A DNA stretch of 64,000 nucleotides from Beta vulgaris subsp. vulgaris (GCF_026745355.1 NC_079208.1:59878892-59942891); one strand, 5' to 3'; positions 38,313-51,811 are shown, numbered from the stretch's first letter. The notes: generated from the letters alone by a model not told the origin. Numbers and translations are program-made.

Positions 38313-39642
38313 TCTTCAGGAATATAAGAACTATGTTTAATTACACTAATTGAAAATGAATAGAAACCGATCGAAAGACTAGCTGAAACATATCAACTAA
38401 AATTGACGATTATATGTTAAAGAATTACTTGTGTTTCCATTAATCTCAAAAAATTAAGGTACAAGCATTGACACACAGTCTTAGGTTACAAAAGTGAGAT
38501 TAATAGAAACTAAACAAGCAGCCAACAAGTTATAACCACGCAACAAATTCATCCATCCTCAATAGTCCTTGCTTGGCTAATGGATATAATAGTTGCATAC
38601 TTCTTTTGTTTAATTTAGCCTTTTTCTTTATACTTTTTCCTCATTCTGGACATACGTTCATTTGACTCGAAAGTCTCATCTAAAGTACACTTGTTGTATA
38701 ATGTCGTGTTACACTAAGGGGACGAATTATTAATTACGATTTAGCACCCTGGCTGCATCGATTATTATTTTCAAGTCAATGAGCCTGTCTTTAATATAAT
38801 TGTCACGCATAATAATGATTTTTTGTTCTTTTGATCTACCACCTCTTCATGTATTATTTTTGGTGTAGCCTTGTAAACACAACATATTTCCAACACCTAG
38901 TACACTCAAAACCTTTTAAACAATCAAACAATTTCTAATATTTACTTCAATATATCCTGAATTACCCTCTATTTTTCCGGGATGTAAGAAAGAAGGGTTT
39001 GGTGAGATAGTACTACTATTGCAAAATAATCAAAGATTACTGCTCGTTACATCTGACTCCATTAATGTGAAAACAGAAAAAAATATATTAATGAAATCTT
39101 TCAATTAATTAGATGCTGTAAACCCATGTGTACGTTCAAATATTCTAAGTAAGATTATCATCATTCATCAGTACTCTTTTTTTTTTTTTGTTTGCCTTAT
39201 TTTGATTAAATCTAAACTATAATACTACCAGATCACAAGGTTTAAGTTATTAAAAAAAAAAGTGTCTAAAGTCTAAACTACAGTTTTGTGTAAGAAAAAA
39301 AAAAACAAAAATTGGAAGAAAAAAGAAAAATTCATAAGAAGGCTCAATTATTACCATTTTCTTTTATAGGTCCCAACCATGGATTATTCCCTACATGTCT
39401 CAAGTTTACCATATTGTAATTTTTATAAGTCCTGAATTACTTATAAACGGTTTAAAAAGTGTTCGAAGATGGTAAATATTTAAGAGTCTTACTTTCTAAA
39501 CAGGTTATAAGTAACTCCGGACCTATGAAAATCACAAGATAGTAAACTTGGGACCTGTAGAGAATAATCCATAGTGGTGACTTCTAAAAGAAAATGAGTA
39601 ATAGTTGAGCTCTCTGTTGTGAATTTTTCCGAGAAAAAATTA

Positions 39643-41477
39643 TCAATCAAAATATGGAACATTGTTATGATCAGTTGGAATAGAACTAAACCCATTGTTG
39701 TTGGTACCAGAATGATCAGGAGGTTGTAATGGTGGTGTATACAAAGAAGCTGCACCCATAGGAGATGAAGGAACCACAACAACAGAAGCTGCAGGCTGCT
39801 GCGGCGGAGGCGTAGCGGGCGGAGGCGGTGGGGTGGTTTGTTGAGGTTGCTGCTGAGACTGATGCGGTGGTGATTGTACTTGTGGTGGTAGACTAGCAGC
39901 TATAACGGCGGCGGCGGCGGCGACAGAAGTAACCAAAGAATTATTATTGTTAGGATGATGTTGTGGATGAGTATGTTGTTGAGTAGTATTAGTAGCAGAC
40001 ATAAGTGTATTAGCTGCTTCTCTATATTTGTACTTCAAAATTTCAGCCCTAACTGCATTAAGTTCAGCTTGTAATGTTTGGACTTGTTGTTGTAAAGCTG
40101 AAATTGCACCCATGCACCCATATACTGGATCTCTTAACCTTACATTTGCTTCGTATACTAGACTATTTGCTGCGTCTGCTCTTTGGGTGTCTGGTACTTC
40201 CTACAAAGATTAATTTAGACATCATCAATAATCAATGATATATTCTAATTTCTTAATTACATGGTTTATTTTCAACACGATGACCAACATAAACACCATA
40301 AAAGTTGATATATGATGTTTAGTTAGAAATAACAATGATTATTGTCAACAACAAGCAATTAGAGAGTGTTTAGTTGGTACGAAAATATTTTCTTGGAAGC
40401 GCGATTTGTAAAATTAGAAACATTTTTATGTTCTAAACGAAGAATTTTTACATTCTGTTTTCCTTCCTTTACCTTATCTTTTTGTATCTCTTTCACAATC
40501 AATCCTCCCCTCTCCATTCTCATTTTAATTACCTTTCTTTTATAAAAACCAAACAAAGAAAAACCAATTTAATTACAATTTTCCTTGTAAACTATCTTTT
40601 GTTCAACCAAACATTTCTAGTTGATGAAGTTTAATTTATAGTTATTGAGTAAGGCTATTTACCTAGCAATTCTCCCTAGATTCCAATAACAAAGAGTAGA
40701 GAAAGGTCAAGTGAATAACCATTATATTCCATACATACATACTCCCTCCGTTTTTTCTCATATGCAACATTTGCCTTTCTGATGCGTGTATTAAAATAAT
40801 CAAATGCTGCATCTAAAAAAACAGAGGTAGTATTAAACAGGCGAAGGTAAACATACCATGAGCAACTTGGAGACATTGCTAGCACCAAAGACTTTATGAA
40901 CGGCGGCGAACTTCTGAGGTTCATGAGGGGAGAAATAAGGAGAGAAAGGGCATTCTTCGGCGCAACGTCGCCGGAGAAGCTTGCAAGCAGCACAAGGGGT
41001 AATGGTGTTCAAAGTGTTACCTATAGGAGAAGGAGAACCTAATCCCATCATATGTGGTGATGATCTTCTTCCTGTTACCTGAATCTGATGATTATTTTCA
41101 TAGTAACTACTTGCCACCATTGATTTTGCAGCATCAATCTCTCTTTTTATCCTTTTTCCTATTTCATCCTCCTCAAATCTCTCCCTACATATACATATCA
41201 AAACCCCAACATATAATCAACATACATACATACAGACATACATACAGATATAAATTATAAATCAACTATATAACAACAAAGTTTATGATATATATATATA
41301 CTATATTTGATTGTGGTCCATTATCATATCATATACGCTCACATACTATGTTTTTAATCACGTATAAATCACAAACGAGGGTTAAAGTACAGTTTGTGAA
41401 TAGTGTAAAATATAAAAGTGTAACGATTAAAATGAAGCGAAGGGAGTATATAGTTATCTTTACCTTTCTCTGAACAT
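39643..41477 (-). CDS. LOB-domain protein, LBD15-like (class I, 3 coding exons)
   Basis: Minus-strand exons 41477-41464 (14 nt), 41184-40857 and 40200-39643, with GT-AG introns, give 299 residues. The tiny first exon gives MFRERERFEE, matching the start of Arabidopsis LBD15. LOB domain: zinc motif [15 protein letters not shown] (C69, C72, C79, C83, i.e. CX2CX6CX3C), the GAS block [15 protein letters not shown], and the zipper-like [16 protein letters not shown]. Then comes a long Pro/Gln/Asn/Ala-rich tail (about residues 185-299). LBD proteins are plant-specific DNA-binding regulators of organ boundaries and vascular development; LBD15 is linked to vascular and meristem control. Intron 2 contains an 89-bp Stowaway remnant. 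Confidence 0.9.
40742..40830. mobile_element. Short Stowaway-like MITE in LBD intron 2
   Basis: ctccctccgttttttctcat at the left against aaaacagaggtag at the right, with atgcaacatttg / caaatgctgcat also inverted. TA flanks at 40740-40741 and 40831-40832. It is probably a deletion derivative. Confidence 0.8.
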
Positions 41478-43651
41478 TCATATACGCTGTAATATGAGAA
41501 GAAGAAGATGATATAGAAGTGGACTGAAGGAGAAGAGAAGAAAGAAGGTTGTTTGCTAACTTAAAAGACAAAGTCAAAATAGTTCATCAATGGAAATAGT
41601 CTACTATTATATACTTTTTCTTATTTCTCTTAAAATATAATGAAAAAAATATGGATATATACTATGGTACGTAGTATATACGGTCCTTACAATTAAATAT
41701 ATGTAATTTTTATATAGAGTTTATTATATATAAACTATAATTAAGAATTTGTTAGAGGAAATTAGAGAGAAAGTGAATAAGATTAAGTATGATTATGGTA
41801 ATGCCAGCTCTGATTCATGCTCCCCCACGTGTGATTACTTCACCGCTATGAAAGCCACCCTCTTCATTGACCAATCTTTGGTTATTTAGTTTAAGGAAAG
41901 GAGATTTTTTGTTTGTTTTTATAATTTGTATGTTTTGAATTTTCACGGCGGTATTTTGAGGTTTAACAAAGTATATATGTAGACCATTATCTTTAGATAA
42001 AAGAGGAGGGAAAGGTGGTAGCTCAGTCGAGTATCATCTCATTTATAGGACATTGTTCAGGGTTCGAATTCTCATCCCAACCATATGTTGAGGCTAGACT
42101 TGGTTATTCGGCGGCTCGGGTCAAGGTCGGTGCATGTCGAAAGTGGGTCGGGTCGTAAGAGGGTTGTCTCATAAAGGGTCGGTAACATATCAGATATCAT
42201 GCCAAATGGGTAGTGGGCCGATAGCGGGTCGACATTGGACATGCCAGCAAATGAGCAAGAAAAACAACAAAGAGAGCCAAAAGCCCAAAAGTGAGTTTAA
42301 ATGAATGTGAATCCGAATATGTAATTGTTTTTACAAAACCTATTTTATTTTTCAAAATTATTAGGTTTCTTTATTGGCCCTATAATGGTCCTGTCCAATA
42401 ATGACTTTATCCAATAAAATCCTGTCCAATAAAAGCCTTATAAATTTGACCCTAACCCTTTAGCCATTGAGTTACCTTGTCCAATAACCAGGTCTAGTTA
42501 GGGCTTTACTTCTAGGCTATTTAGCCTTTTAACCAGCGTTTTAACTGGTGTTCCCTGGCCTGCAAGCTAGTAGTGTAGCAGGAATTGGTATTCGTACCAA
42601 TTATATTTCCTAATAAAAAATATCCTTAGATAAAACGAATCAATTGACCTAAATTAAACAACTTATGATATAAGAACTAATGGTTCGTGCATAGAGGAAG
42701 AAATAAAGTAAGGGTCTAATTTCAAGTCATATGTACACTTATTTGACTTAATTAAGTACAAACTCGAGCTCAAGCTTTTAATTAATCGCGCTCAAAATTT
42801 TCTTTAAATAATTGATTCGATTAATGATATGTTTGAGCTATGCTCGTTTATTGATTGAGCCTAATTCATATTCGAGCTTGATATCTTTATAGCATGTGAT
42901 ATTATAAGTCTATGGCATGTGATTTTATGTTTTAAAAGAAGTTGTTTTGAAAATAAACTAGTGAATATTTATACAACCATGCACAAACTCCTTTATAAAT
43001 CAAGGAGAGGTTGAGCTCAAAGTGTTAATGGGGAGTCTTAAGTTGTTTTCGTTTATGTTTATGTTAGTTATCTATATAATTTTTCACAACTAATTAGTCT
43101 AACGAAAAATTCTTTATATTTCTTAGTAGATACATTTCAATGAGTACATATAATGATATAAGTTATTAACTTAGACAATCGTGTAAATTATAAAATCTAA
43201 TGGTTAAATTGTGCATTGGAGATTAAAATTAAAGTACACAGAAAAAACTAATGCGAAATGAAAGGAGTAGATATACATACTTCCACATGAATATGTTTTT
43301 ACTTAGATAAACTTTGTAAATAATTTCTCTAAATATTAATACTAAATGTAATTTCGCAACTAATTAAATTTCAACAATGATTTTGCATGCATCGCGTGCA
43401 CATAAGGCTAGTATAATTATAATCTGATTCTTGTGACAAGGATAATAAGAAAGGAACCTATGAATAAAGATGAAAATTCGGAACGGGTGAACCATATATA
43501 TAGTATATACCTATTACTCATTCTAACTTTAAAATAATATGTTAAATATCAAAATTTACTCTTGTGTATTATTGTCATACCTCATTAAACAGGTACTGAT
43601 TATTATTATTGTTGCCGTGTCTATAATATAAATTGTATAAGCTAGCAGTCT
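41478..43651. other. LBD upstream region and intergenic sequence
   Basis: 41478-41800 would hold the LBD promoter and leader (minus strand); ttatatata-type stretches are too common here to pick a TATA box. 42010-42085 has tRNA-like boxes (ggtggtagctcagt and agggttcgaattc), and 42095-42250 is a ggtcgg/gggtcg-rich repeat resembling hAT interiors. No gene was recognised. Confidence 0.45.
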
Positions 43652-43666
43652 ACATTCTATTTTACA

Positions 43667-43786
43667 TTATTTTTTTTATTCATATGAGCCACACGAAGGC
43701 AGTACAAAGAAGAGGAGGAGGTTTGAACCTATGACTTATCGTTCACATCACCTCAATCTTAATCACTACGTTAAGACATCCTTGAT
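43667..43786 (-). mobile_element. tRNA-derived SINE, family S1, with perfect 15-bp TSD
   Basis: Minus-strand copy: a T run at the left, catatgagccacacgaagg, agtacaaagaag, tttgaacctatgact (B-box complement) and ttaagacatccttg. Target duplication acattctattttaca at 43652-43666 and 43787-43801. Confidence 0.92.
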
Positions 43787-44343
43787 ACATTCTATTTTAC
43801 AGTACAATACTAGGAGTATTAGTAACAACAAGTACTCAGATTACAAATAGCTTATAGTATTTTCCATATCTTCACGAGACTAGAAATTCAATTAATTACT
43901 ACTTTTCCGTAACATAACAAAAGTAATGAATATGTATTATTTGTGAGGTATAAAATATTTATTTGTTGCCTTTATTTTGTTACGTAGGAAATAAATTTTG
44001 AAAAGTTATTATAGTTCTTTGTATTACTCGTTATTTTATGTTTTCTTGTGGTACCACATAACTACATTTACATGACTACATGTGCTTTATGTCAAACAAT
44101 ACACCTAATATTGTACCTCAGAAAATGGGTTGTGTCAAAATTTCTCAAATTAAATTATTAACTGTCTGACTGGTAAACCTATAAACTTGAAAAAAAGAGG
44201 ACAATTAAGCAAGAATTTAACAGTGGAGGTGGTTGATTCGTGAGGGCGCGCTATCCTAATGGTAGGTAAGAAAATGAAGTATTGCTTTACGCACTTCAGC
44301 CAAATTGGGTGTAGGTGATTTTAGTGGTGGCTAATACAAACTA

Positions 44344-44613
44344 CTTCCTTAATCTCAAAATATAATTTTCGCTTCTTTTTGTAATTCGCACAGTCTTCAG
44401 CACATATTTTTGACTTACGAAATTTTCTATTTCGTACTAGTAAAAAATATTTAAAAAATTGATATTATGAATGTACATATTGAGACGAATCTAACAAGGT
44501 CCCACATGAGTATGGATTTTTTCTATACAATAATAAAAATATTTGGTCAAAATTTGTAAAATTTGACTCGCAAAATAGAAATAGCTAGGAACTATATTTA
44601 GGGATGGAGGAAG
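44344..44613. mobile_element. Stowaway-like MITE, family 4 (diverged)
   Basis: cttccttaatctcaaaatat at the left, atatttagggatggaggaag at the right, TA on both sides (44342-44343, 44614-44615). Confidence 0.8.
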
Positions 44614-44849
44614 TACTGCCAAAATAGAGATGTTTATTAGTTGATTGTAATTTAATACTCCTACAACATTGTAGAGTATTAATCAAGCAACAACTTGCTA
44701 AGAGATCCACAACAATTCGAATCCCTAATAGATTGTAATCATCATAATCTATTCAAAATTATACACCATTTCTAATATAGCAATTTTCTTTTGCCTCACC
44801 AATGAACATAACAAAACCCTTATATCCTACAGTAATAATTGGAAGAAGA

Positions 44850-45075
44850 AACTGTTATAACAAACTCAATAAAGCAACGAATAATTAAAGAATAATCGAC
44901 ACAAGAATTAACGTGGTTCACTAACAATGTGTTAGCTACATCAACATGCAGAGGAGAAACATTTTTATTATCTTTAGGAGAGATAGTACAAATTACATAA
45001 TGAAAAAGGTCGAGGTTAATTACAGGGTTTATATAGTACCCTTCTAATTAACCTAAACTGAATGGGCCTAGACCG
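44850..45075 (-). mobile_element. LTR-like remnant, antisense
   Basis: On the minus strand ggtactatataaaccctg gives a TATA box followed by a leader. The plus strand carries cacaagaattaacgtggttca, a form also found at about 53566-53582. It looks like part of a retroelement LTR; borders were not found. 45076-46019 has nothing I recognise. Confidence 0.4.
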
Positions 45076-46021
45076 AACTCAAAATGGAAATTGTATATTG
45101 AACAGCATATACCGTACTTCATTGATCATAGCACCAAATAATCAAGGCATATTTCAACAGAAATTCTTCCTACACTTTGAAATAGGTTGAGACTTGAGAG
45201 TTATGCATCCTTTACAGTGTACATTATGAGTTGATACCTGTTTGGATCGGCCTTTGGCACAAAATCGTTTTCCGTAATTTGAAATTGAATTTTTTTTCTA
45301 TATCAAAAAATATATATATCAGTTTCATTCATCCTTTTACATACACAAAATACATTATAAGTTTACTATAAATGATATTGATACAAATATTACATTAGTA
45401 ACAGTACGGACAACTATTGTCCCATAAATTCGCACAATAGAAAGACCTCCAAATGAGCAAATGAACATCAATTTTTTTTTTTTTTTGATTCAATCAAATG
45501 AACATAATATAGCCTTGAGTTTACCATATGTACATTGAATACACTAATAAAACGAGTACGATTTTTGGAAAGAATTAAGGTTAATTACGATCAACTAATC
45601 TTGACAAATCCTGATTGATCACTTAAATTTTTTTACACAATCATAATGTTACTTAGCTCCTTTGCTTCTTTATTCTCGTAGCTCATTTATTACTTCATCC
45701 TCTCATTTTTTGGTATGAAAGGAGTAAAAACAATCTACTGTTGCTTAGAATTGAATCCCATGAGTTCTTGTTTGACCCGAAATTTGAGGCTAAGAAGCCG
45801 CAGAGTTGTTTTATTTTAATTAATTTACATCTTATTAACTACTTCACATGAGTGTCCAATTAATTAGTTTGATGCTACTTTTGCTTATTAGCATTTTCTT
45901 ACATAAAGAGTAACCCTTTTAAAGAGCACAGCAAAGTAGGAGTAGTATACAATATTGCAGTCAATCTAAGCTCACCGACCACCACGTGAGAAGGCCTCCT
46001 TCCCTCAATCAATCCCAAATA

Positions 46022-46282
46022 CTTCTTCCGTTTCAAAATAAGTGCAACATTTGCATAGTGTTTACTATTCACAGTTTAAATTTTAATTAGCTTTGGTGAT
46101 TTACATTTTAGGAAAAACATAGTCATGTGGGATCTTGTTAGATTTCGTTCTGAATGTGAATTTTTTTAATATCAACTTTTTATAATTTTTACTTATTGAT
46201 AATTGAAGATATTAACGGTTAAAATAATGCATTGGCAAACGTGAAAACAAGAAGTGTTGCACTTATTTAGAAACAGAGGAAG
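46022..46282. mobile_element. Stowaway-like MITE, family 3, second copy
   Basis: cttcttccgtttcaaaataa / ttatttagaaacagaggaag ends with TA flanks (46020-46021, 46283-46284). The interior is closely similar to 32993-33249. Confidence 0.9.
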
Positions 46283-46284
46283 TA

Positions 46285-48394
46285 TTCATGAGTATGCGAG
46301 TATTATGTGGTGTAAGATAAATGGAATCTGTTTTTTGGTCTAAAAAGAGTATTAGTGATTGACAAAAAAAATTAGCATATTAAAATACAGCCAAATGTCA
46401 AATAATATTAGAGTTCAACACCAACAATAAAAAACATATGTATTCCAAATTCTAAATGCTAATATAAAAGATTAATCAGGCCCGGTGTTTTTGGCTGAAT
46501 TGACTAAATATGAAATTGTGAGAGAAAATTAGTTAAACTGAATTGAAGTGAGCTCAACATAACTGAATTGAACTTAAACTGTGCCCAAAATGACATCAGA
46601 CCGTCAGAGTCCTGAATATATGGAATTGTATGTGGTTGCTAACTAGAAATGGCCCCTGTGCTGCTTCGTAGGCTGGGTCGATTCAACTCAGCATGAACTT
46701 GAATTGAACCAGTTAGCTTACCGACCAGAGTTGGATTTTCTCAAATCTGAATTGGTTTAGCCTCGATTTAGTCCCGTTTAGGGCTCGGGCCGGCGTAGGA
46801 CGGTTCATGTTTGGTCCATCGATCCAGTTTTTCGCAAATGGAAAAGCATTTGCATATGCAGTAGTATTTGCAATAAATAATTTTCGATAACTTCCATATA
46901 CGCTAGTGTTATTGATAACTAGGCCGAGAATAAATAACTTTTATGCATAATTAGAACCGGTTTAACAATTCAGTATTGAGAATGGCTTACGTCGCGGTTC
47001 AAGACTGAGTGCAGTTTACGGCCCAGATGAGGGATAAGGTCTGGTCGTTTCTTCCTTCATCCATTGAAACTAAAACCCTCATTTTTGTGTGATTCTTGCC
47101 CGGTAAAGGCCAATCCAATTTTCTTGCATATCGGTTCATGCTGAGCCCTATTAGGCCCGCGTAATAGCTACCTCTACTGCTATCTAGCTAACATTGCAAT
47201 TAACAGTCCGGTTCAGGGTTAGGGTTTAGGGTCGACCCCCATCAATTGGCCCTGGAACCCTTATGTTTGTGCGATTTCGGGCCGGTTCAGACCCGGTCAT
47301 CAGGCATTCTAGGCTAGGCCGGTTCGGCTTCCTTGCACGTCGGTTTGAGATCGGGTTCGTTCAGGCCCGCCCAATAGCCACCTCTACTATTAACATTGCA
47401 GATATCCTGCACTACTCTGGAAAAGAGTATGTTCCGCCCCCTTAATACTCTATACCAATTAATCTACCTCCTGTGGGCTGTGACATACTTCTATACAATT
47501 ATATATCAATAGTATACAGGGTGTATGAAAGGAAGCAAGGCTGCAGGGCTTGTGAGGAACTAATAAATGAAGTAAGAAGGATGGTTGTGATCGGGAGCAT
47601 GAATGATCAAAGAACTAGTGTTACTTTTTAATTGCACATAGAGCAACTTGTTACTCTAGAATCTAGATCTCCCAAGTGTTAATATACTACTACATCGAAT
47701 CAAACCAACATTCATTAATTAGAGGAAGAAGTTCAAGCTAAGAGTGAAGTTAGTCAATAAGTCAATAAAATGTACATCAGCAAATTTTCCTGTTTGTTAA
47801 AATAGTAATAATCACCACCAAAATTGTTCTGGTTCATGTGGTCCAAGAGGGGAGATCAAGGAACAAAAGTTGCCCCATTTACATTGACTATGTTTGGGAA
47901 ATAGAGTTTAGAGTTTAATTGTTACAGTTTAGAGTTTGCTATTAAAGTTAATTTTTTGTTCAACAGATTTGACTACTGATTTGACAATTTTTGTTTGTAA
48001 ATGTGTTAGGTAACAATTAACTGATGATTGTTAAAAACTTATTGCATTTGTTTGTGTGAAATGATATTTATGGAAATTTAAATACATATGTGTAGTATTA
48101 TTATTAGAAGCAAAAAAGTCATTAAACATATTTTTACCTAATTCTCTACAGAAAAAGTACCTATTAAGAGCTTTTTCATTTTGAGAGATTTTATTCGAAA
48201 ACTCTCTCTAAGACTTTTTTTTTTACCAAACACTCCTTTTAGAGTTATTGACTAGTCAAAACTCTAAAAGTGGTCTAAATTTCTCTTTTTGCTCCAAAAC
48301 TTTAATTTTGATGCAAACTGGATATGCCTAATGACTAATATGGAAGCATCAAGTTAGAGTTTTATCATCATACATTGTGGTGTATGTACCATGT
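46285..48394. other. Intergenic; degenerate repeat sequence rich in gggtc/gaattg words
   Basis: 46480-47400 carries tgaattgaactt, ggttcgg and ggcccg words like the interiors of the hAT elements in this window, but no ends could be paired. agggttagggtttaggg at 47216-47232 holds two telomere-like units only. No gene was recognised to 48394. Confidence 0.4.
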
Positions 48395-48395
48395 A

Positions 48396-48626
48396 CTCCC
48401 TCCGGTCTTTATTAGTTTAAACGTTTTTCTTTTTGGGTTGTCCCTTGTTAGTTTACCCATTTATTTTGTTTCTATATTTGGAATGAGACCACTAACTTTT
48501 CATGACACACACATTCAACTTAATATAAAATAATCTTTTCTCTTTCTTTCTATGTCCCACGCACACATTATTTCTCCTAAAACTTTGTGTAAAAGAAATT
48601 GGTAAACTAATAGAGAACGGATGGAG
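48396..48626. mobile_element. Stowaway-like MITE, family 5
   Basis: ctccctccggtctttattag at the left, ctaatagagaacggatggag at the right, TA flanks (48394-48395, 48627-48628). Confidence 0.85.
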
Positions 48627-49300
48627 TATATGGTACGACTAATATTTACTAATTAGCTCATTTGAAAATCTCTTTTTTAGTACATTTTGCTCATTTAGAT
48701 GATTTTTAAGGAGTAATGAGAAAAAAAAAATTAACCTTAAATGTACCATGTTCACATATCATATTACACGCTGGTGCATGATAAAAATTTGTACATCAAA
48801 TTATATCCAAATTACCATGCATGCATGTTTAATTTCTAAGGAGTTAGGAGATGGGTAGCAACTAACAACAAAAATAAATTCTCAATTTTCTTCTTGGTTT
48901 ATTGGAAAGTAATCAAAAAGGTTCGTGCACTGAGTCTTAGAGTACTAAATTTCGAAATTTTTTATTTTTCATAAAGATTTTCTTTTAACAGATTTAGCTA
49001 CCATGAGATATGCCTAATTACAAACAATTAGTTACCCTACCTACATTCTCTTATTGCAAAAGTGATGAATATGCCTTATTACCAGTATTGACAGTATACC
49101 TTGTGTTCTACTTAATGGGTCATTGGGTTGTTTGCTTGGAGGCCCAAACTTGACATCATTATGGCCAGATTCCTTAAATTTCCCAATTTCTAGTTAAGAT
49201 AGAGTGGTTCCAAATTTAGAAGGTATCTTCATAAAACAGTTTTTCACTTTGATTAACCTATTAATTAATTAAGTTTTTTTTTGAAAGATATTAATAATTA

Positions 49301-49633
49301 CTCCCTCCGTCCCAAAATATAGTTCCCATTTCCATTTTGGGTGTCTCAAATTATAGTTCTCATTTCCATATTTAGTTCTACATTTTTCCGTAATTTGCCT
49401 AGAAAAATCGTGTCCCATCATTTATTTGCTTCTTGAATTTTGTTTTTTCCTTTGTTTATTCAACCAAAATGTTACAATTAATGTTCTTTCACCAATTATC
49501 TCCATTCTCTCTCCTAAAATCATCTTTTCCCATACAACATTTATTTAAACAAACAAAAAATCTTTACTATCCCAACTTGCATAAATTACCGTGAAAAAAG
49601 GGAAATGGGAACTATATTTTGGGACGGAGGGAG
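49301..49633. mobile_element. Stowaway-like MITE, family 1, second copy (inverted)
   Basis: CTCCCTCCGTCCCAAAATAT ends, TA flanks (49299-49300, 49634-49635). The interior is the reverse complement of 22897-23241 with moderate divergence. From 49636 to 50675 only a one-sided ctccctccattt end (about 50266) was seen. Confidence 0.93.
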
Positions 49634-50675
49634 TAATTAAGTTGGTTAATTATGATACATGAAACTCTTCCATTTTCTCAAATTAATTTTTTTTAAAAAA
49701 TTAATCAATTTAGCAAGTCGATTAAGGTGTCATACCGTTGTAGGAAGATACTCTGTCAAGTTAGGACTATATTGAGATAATAAAGTAATTTAGGGTTTGT
49801 CAAAGCAAATTAGTCATAGTTGAGATCGGTAGTGTTAAATTTTTCCTTAGTAAATTCAGATTATTCCTGATCAAGAAGTTGTTGAACATTTGCAAGTTCC
49901 ATCAAATTTTTTAAAAAGAAAGATGCTAGAAGTTGTTCAAACTGGTGATCTTACCAAGAAGACAATGAAATAATTAAGCATATTGCAAAAAACAATAACA
50001 TTTGTATTACAACTTGAATAAATAGAATAAGCGTACATTCACCTTCAAAATTTAAGTTTCAGGTTCAACAAGTCCAGGTTATGTTCAGATTAGTTCAATT
50101 TAGTCCAGATAATATATTATAAGTTCTTACACATTATGAAATATACTTTTTTAAGTTCCAATAAGATTAGTTAATAAGTTCAATTCATATATTTTTAGGA
50201 GAATTTAAGTGGAGACTGGAGAGAACGCACGTATCCTAAGTGATCATTTTTACCCTTATGCTATACTCCCTCCATTTCAATAGCAATGTCATATTAAATG
50301 TCATTTCGATTAATATACGTTAGTTTTTAATATCGATACAAGATTTATTGTCAATTCTTATTACCAATATACATTACTATAACTAATAGAGGGATCATAT
50401 CATCAAACAATCAGCAAATTAAATACTAGTAATGTTTACCAGTTCAATTAAAAAATTTCTTGGGTGTGAAAAACTAGCAGCTATGTTAAGATGGTGTTAA
50501 ATTTGGGGACATCACTGGCATTGCTCGCATTAATTTGCACGACGATATATTCATCATCATGCATGTCTGGCCTCTGGTTGTCATTTACTGACCTTGCTTG
50601 CTAATCAGTATCTAATTAATTATTGTCATCGAAAATTCTAAAGTCAGCACCCAAATTAATAACCAAGTATTCTTT

Positions 50676-50805
50676 TAATTAATTATTCACTAGTGTCAAG
50701 CAGCATATACTTCCTCCATTCTGTTTTAAATGAAACGTTATAATTAATTATTCATTAGTGTCAAGCAGCATATACTTCCTCCATTCTGTTTTAAATGAAA
50801 CGTTT
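50676..50805 (+). repeat. 65-bp tandem duplication spanning a MITE border
   Basis: aattattcactagtgtcaag with the following cagcatatacttcctccatt and ctgttttaaatgaaacgtt is repeated with a period of 65 bp. It covers about 35 bp of flanking DNA and about 30 bp of the MITE left end. Confidence 0.9.
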
Positions 50806-51037
50806 GTTTTTTCACGCAACTCAACATGCTTCTTTAATCATTAATATCTTTAATTGTTTGTGCACACGTAAAAAATATAAAAACTTATAATTTGATAGTA
50901 TGCATCGAGACAAATCTAGCAAGATCTCACTTGACTATGTCTTTCTTTATATAATGGCCGGCGATAAATTGGAGTCAAAATTATCAATGAATAGTATCAT
51001 TTCACCTAATATTTCATGTAAAACAGAACGAAGAAAG
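50775..51037. mobile_element. Stowaway-like MITE, family 6
   Basis: cttcctccattctgttttaa at the left, ttcatgtaaaacagaacgaagaaag type end at the right, TA flanks (50773-50774, 51038-51039). Its left end is present twice because of the 65-bp duplication. Confidence 0.82.
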
Positions 51038-51419
51038 TAATATAATTAAGATTGTAGCTAGCTAGGTTACTTACACATAAGCTCCGTTGGGGACAATTAA
51101 ATTTTAGTCCTTTGGACAATTAGTATTCCTTCAACACCTTCACATGGCCCCATTTCTCATTAGATTTCAGAATTATTTCAGCCTAAGGAAACAGTAATTT
51201 TTGTTACTTTTACTAGGAGAGAATCAGAATCTTTATTGTTAGAAGGATCAGATAACAAACATCAACCTTTTTTTGCTAAACGAGTATTTTATGGCATGCA
51301 AAGTACTTGAGATAAACAACATTGTTCAAGCATTTTTGTTAGGTTTTATTTCTACCTGCTTGAATGCTTGTTAATATGCATACGATACTCATGTTACAAC
51401 ATAAATACATTTCAAACTT

Positions 51420-51546
51420 CTTTTTTTATCTATATGATTCACGAATGCAGTACAAAGTACAAAAAAAGGGAGGGAGGATTCGAATCTGTGACTTATCAGT
51501 CACAGCACCTCAATCTTAACCACTCGGCCAAAACATCCTTGGTTAG
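51420..51546 (-). mobile_element. tRNA-derived SINE, family S1, with 17-bp TSD
   Basis: Minus-strand copy with T run, agtacaaagtacaaa, gattcgaatctgtgactta, aaccactcggccaaaacatc. Perfect target duplication aaatacatttcaaactt at 51403-51419 and 51547-51563. Confidence 0.93.
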
Positions 51547-51811
51547 AAATACATTTCAAACTTTAACAGTATATGTAATGCATGTAGGTTTATTCTTAGG
51601 AACAATTAGATTCTTACATAAAATTGATTTAATTTGGAAGTAATCAGCACAAAGTTGAAAATTCGAAATGGAAACATAAGTGACTACCTATATTATGTAA
51701 GGCAATTCTGTTAGTTCCAACAATACCTAACCTATGAAGCACGAAAACCTCTAAGAATTGAAACATTCCCTTTATTAGAGTTACGTCCCACCTATTTTCG
51801 TGCTACATAGC

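Noticed and set aside
42011..42085. Possible tRNA gene (ggtggtagctcagt with ggttcgaattc)
   Set aside because: The sequence does not fold into an acceptor stem and cloverleaf; better read as a tRNA-derived SINE head.
47216..47232. Telomere-like agggttagggtttaggg
   Set aside because: Only about two units inside ggttcgg-rich repeat DNA; too short to call an interstitial telomere.
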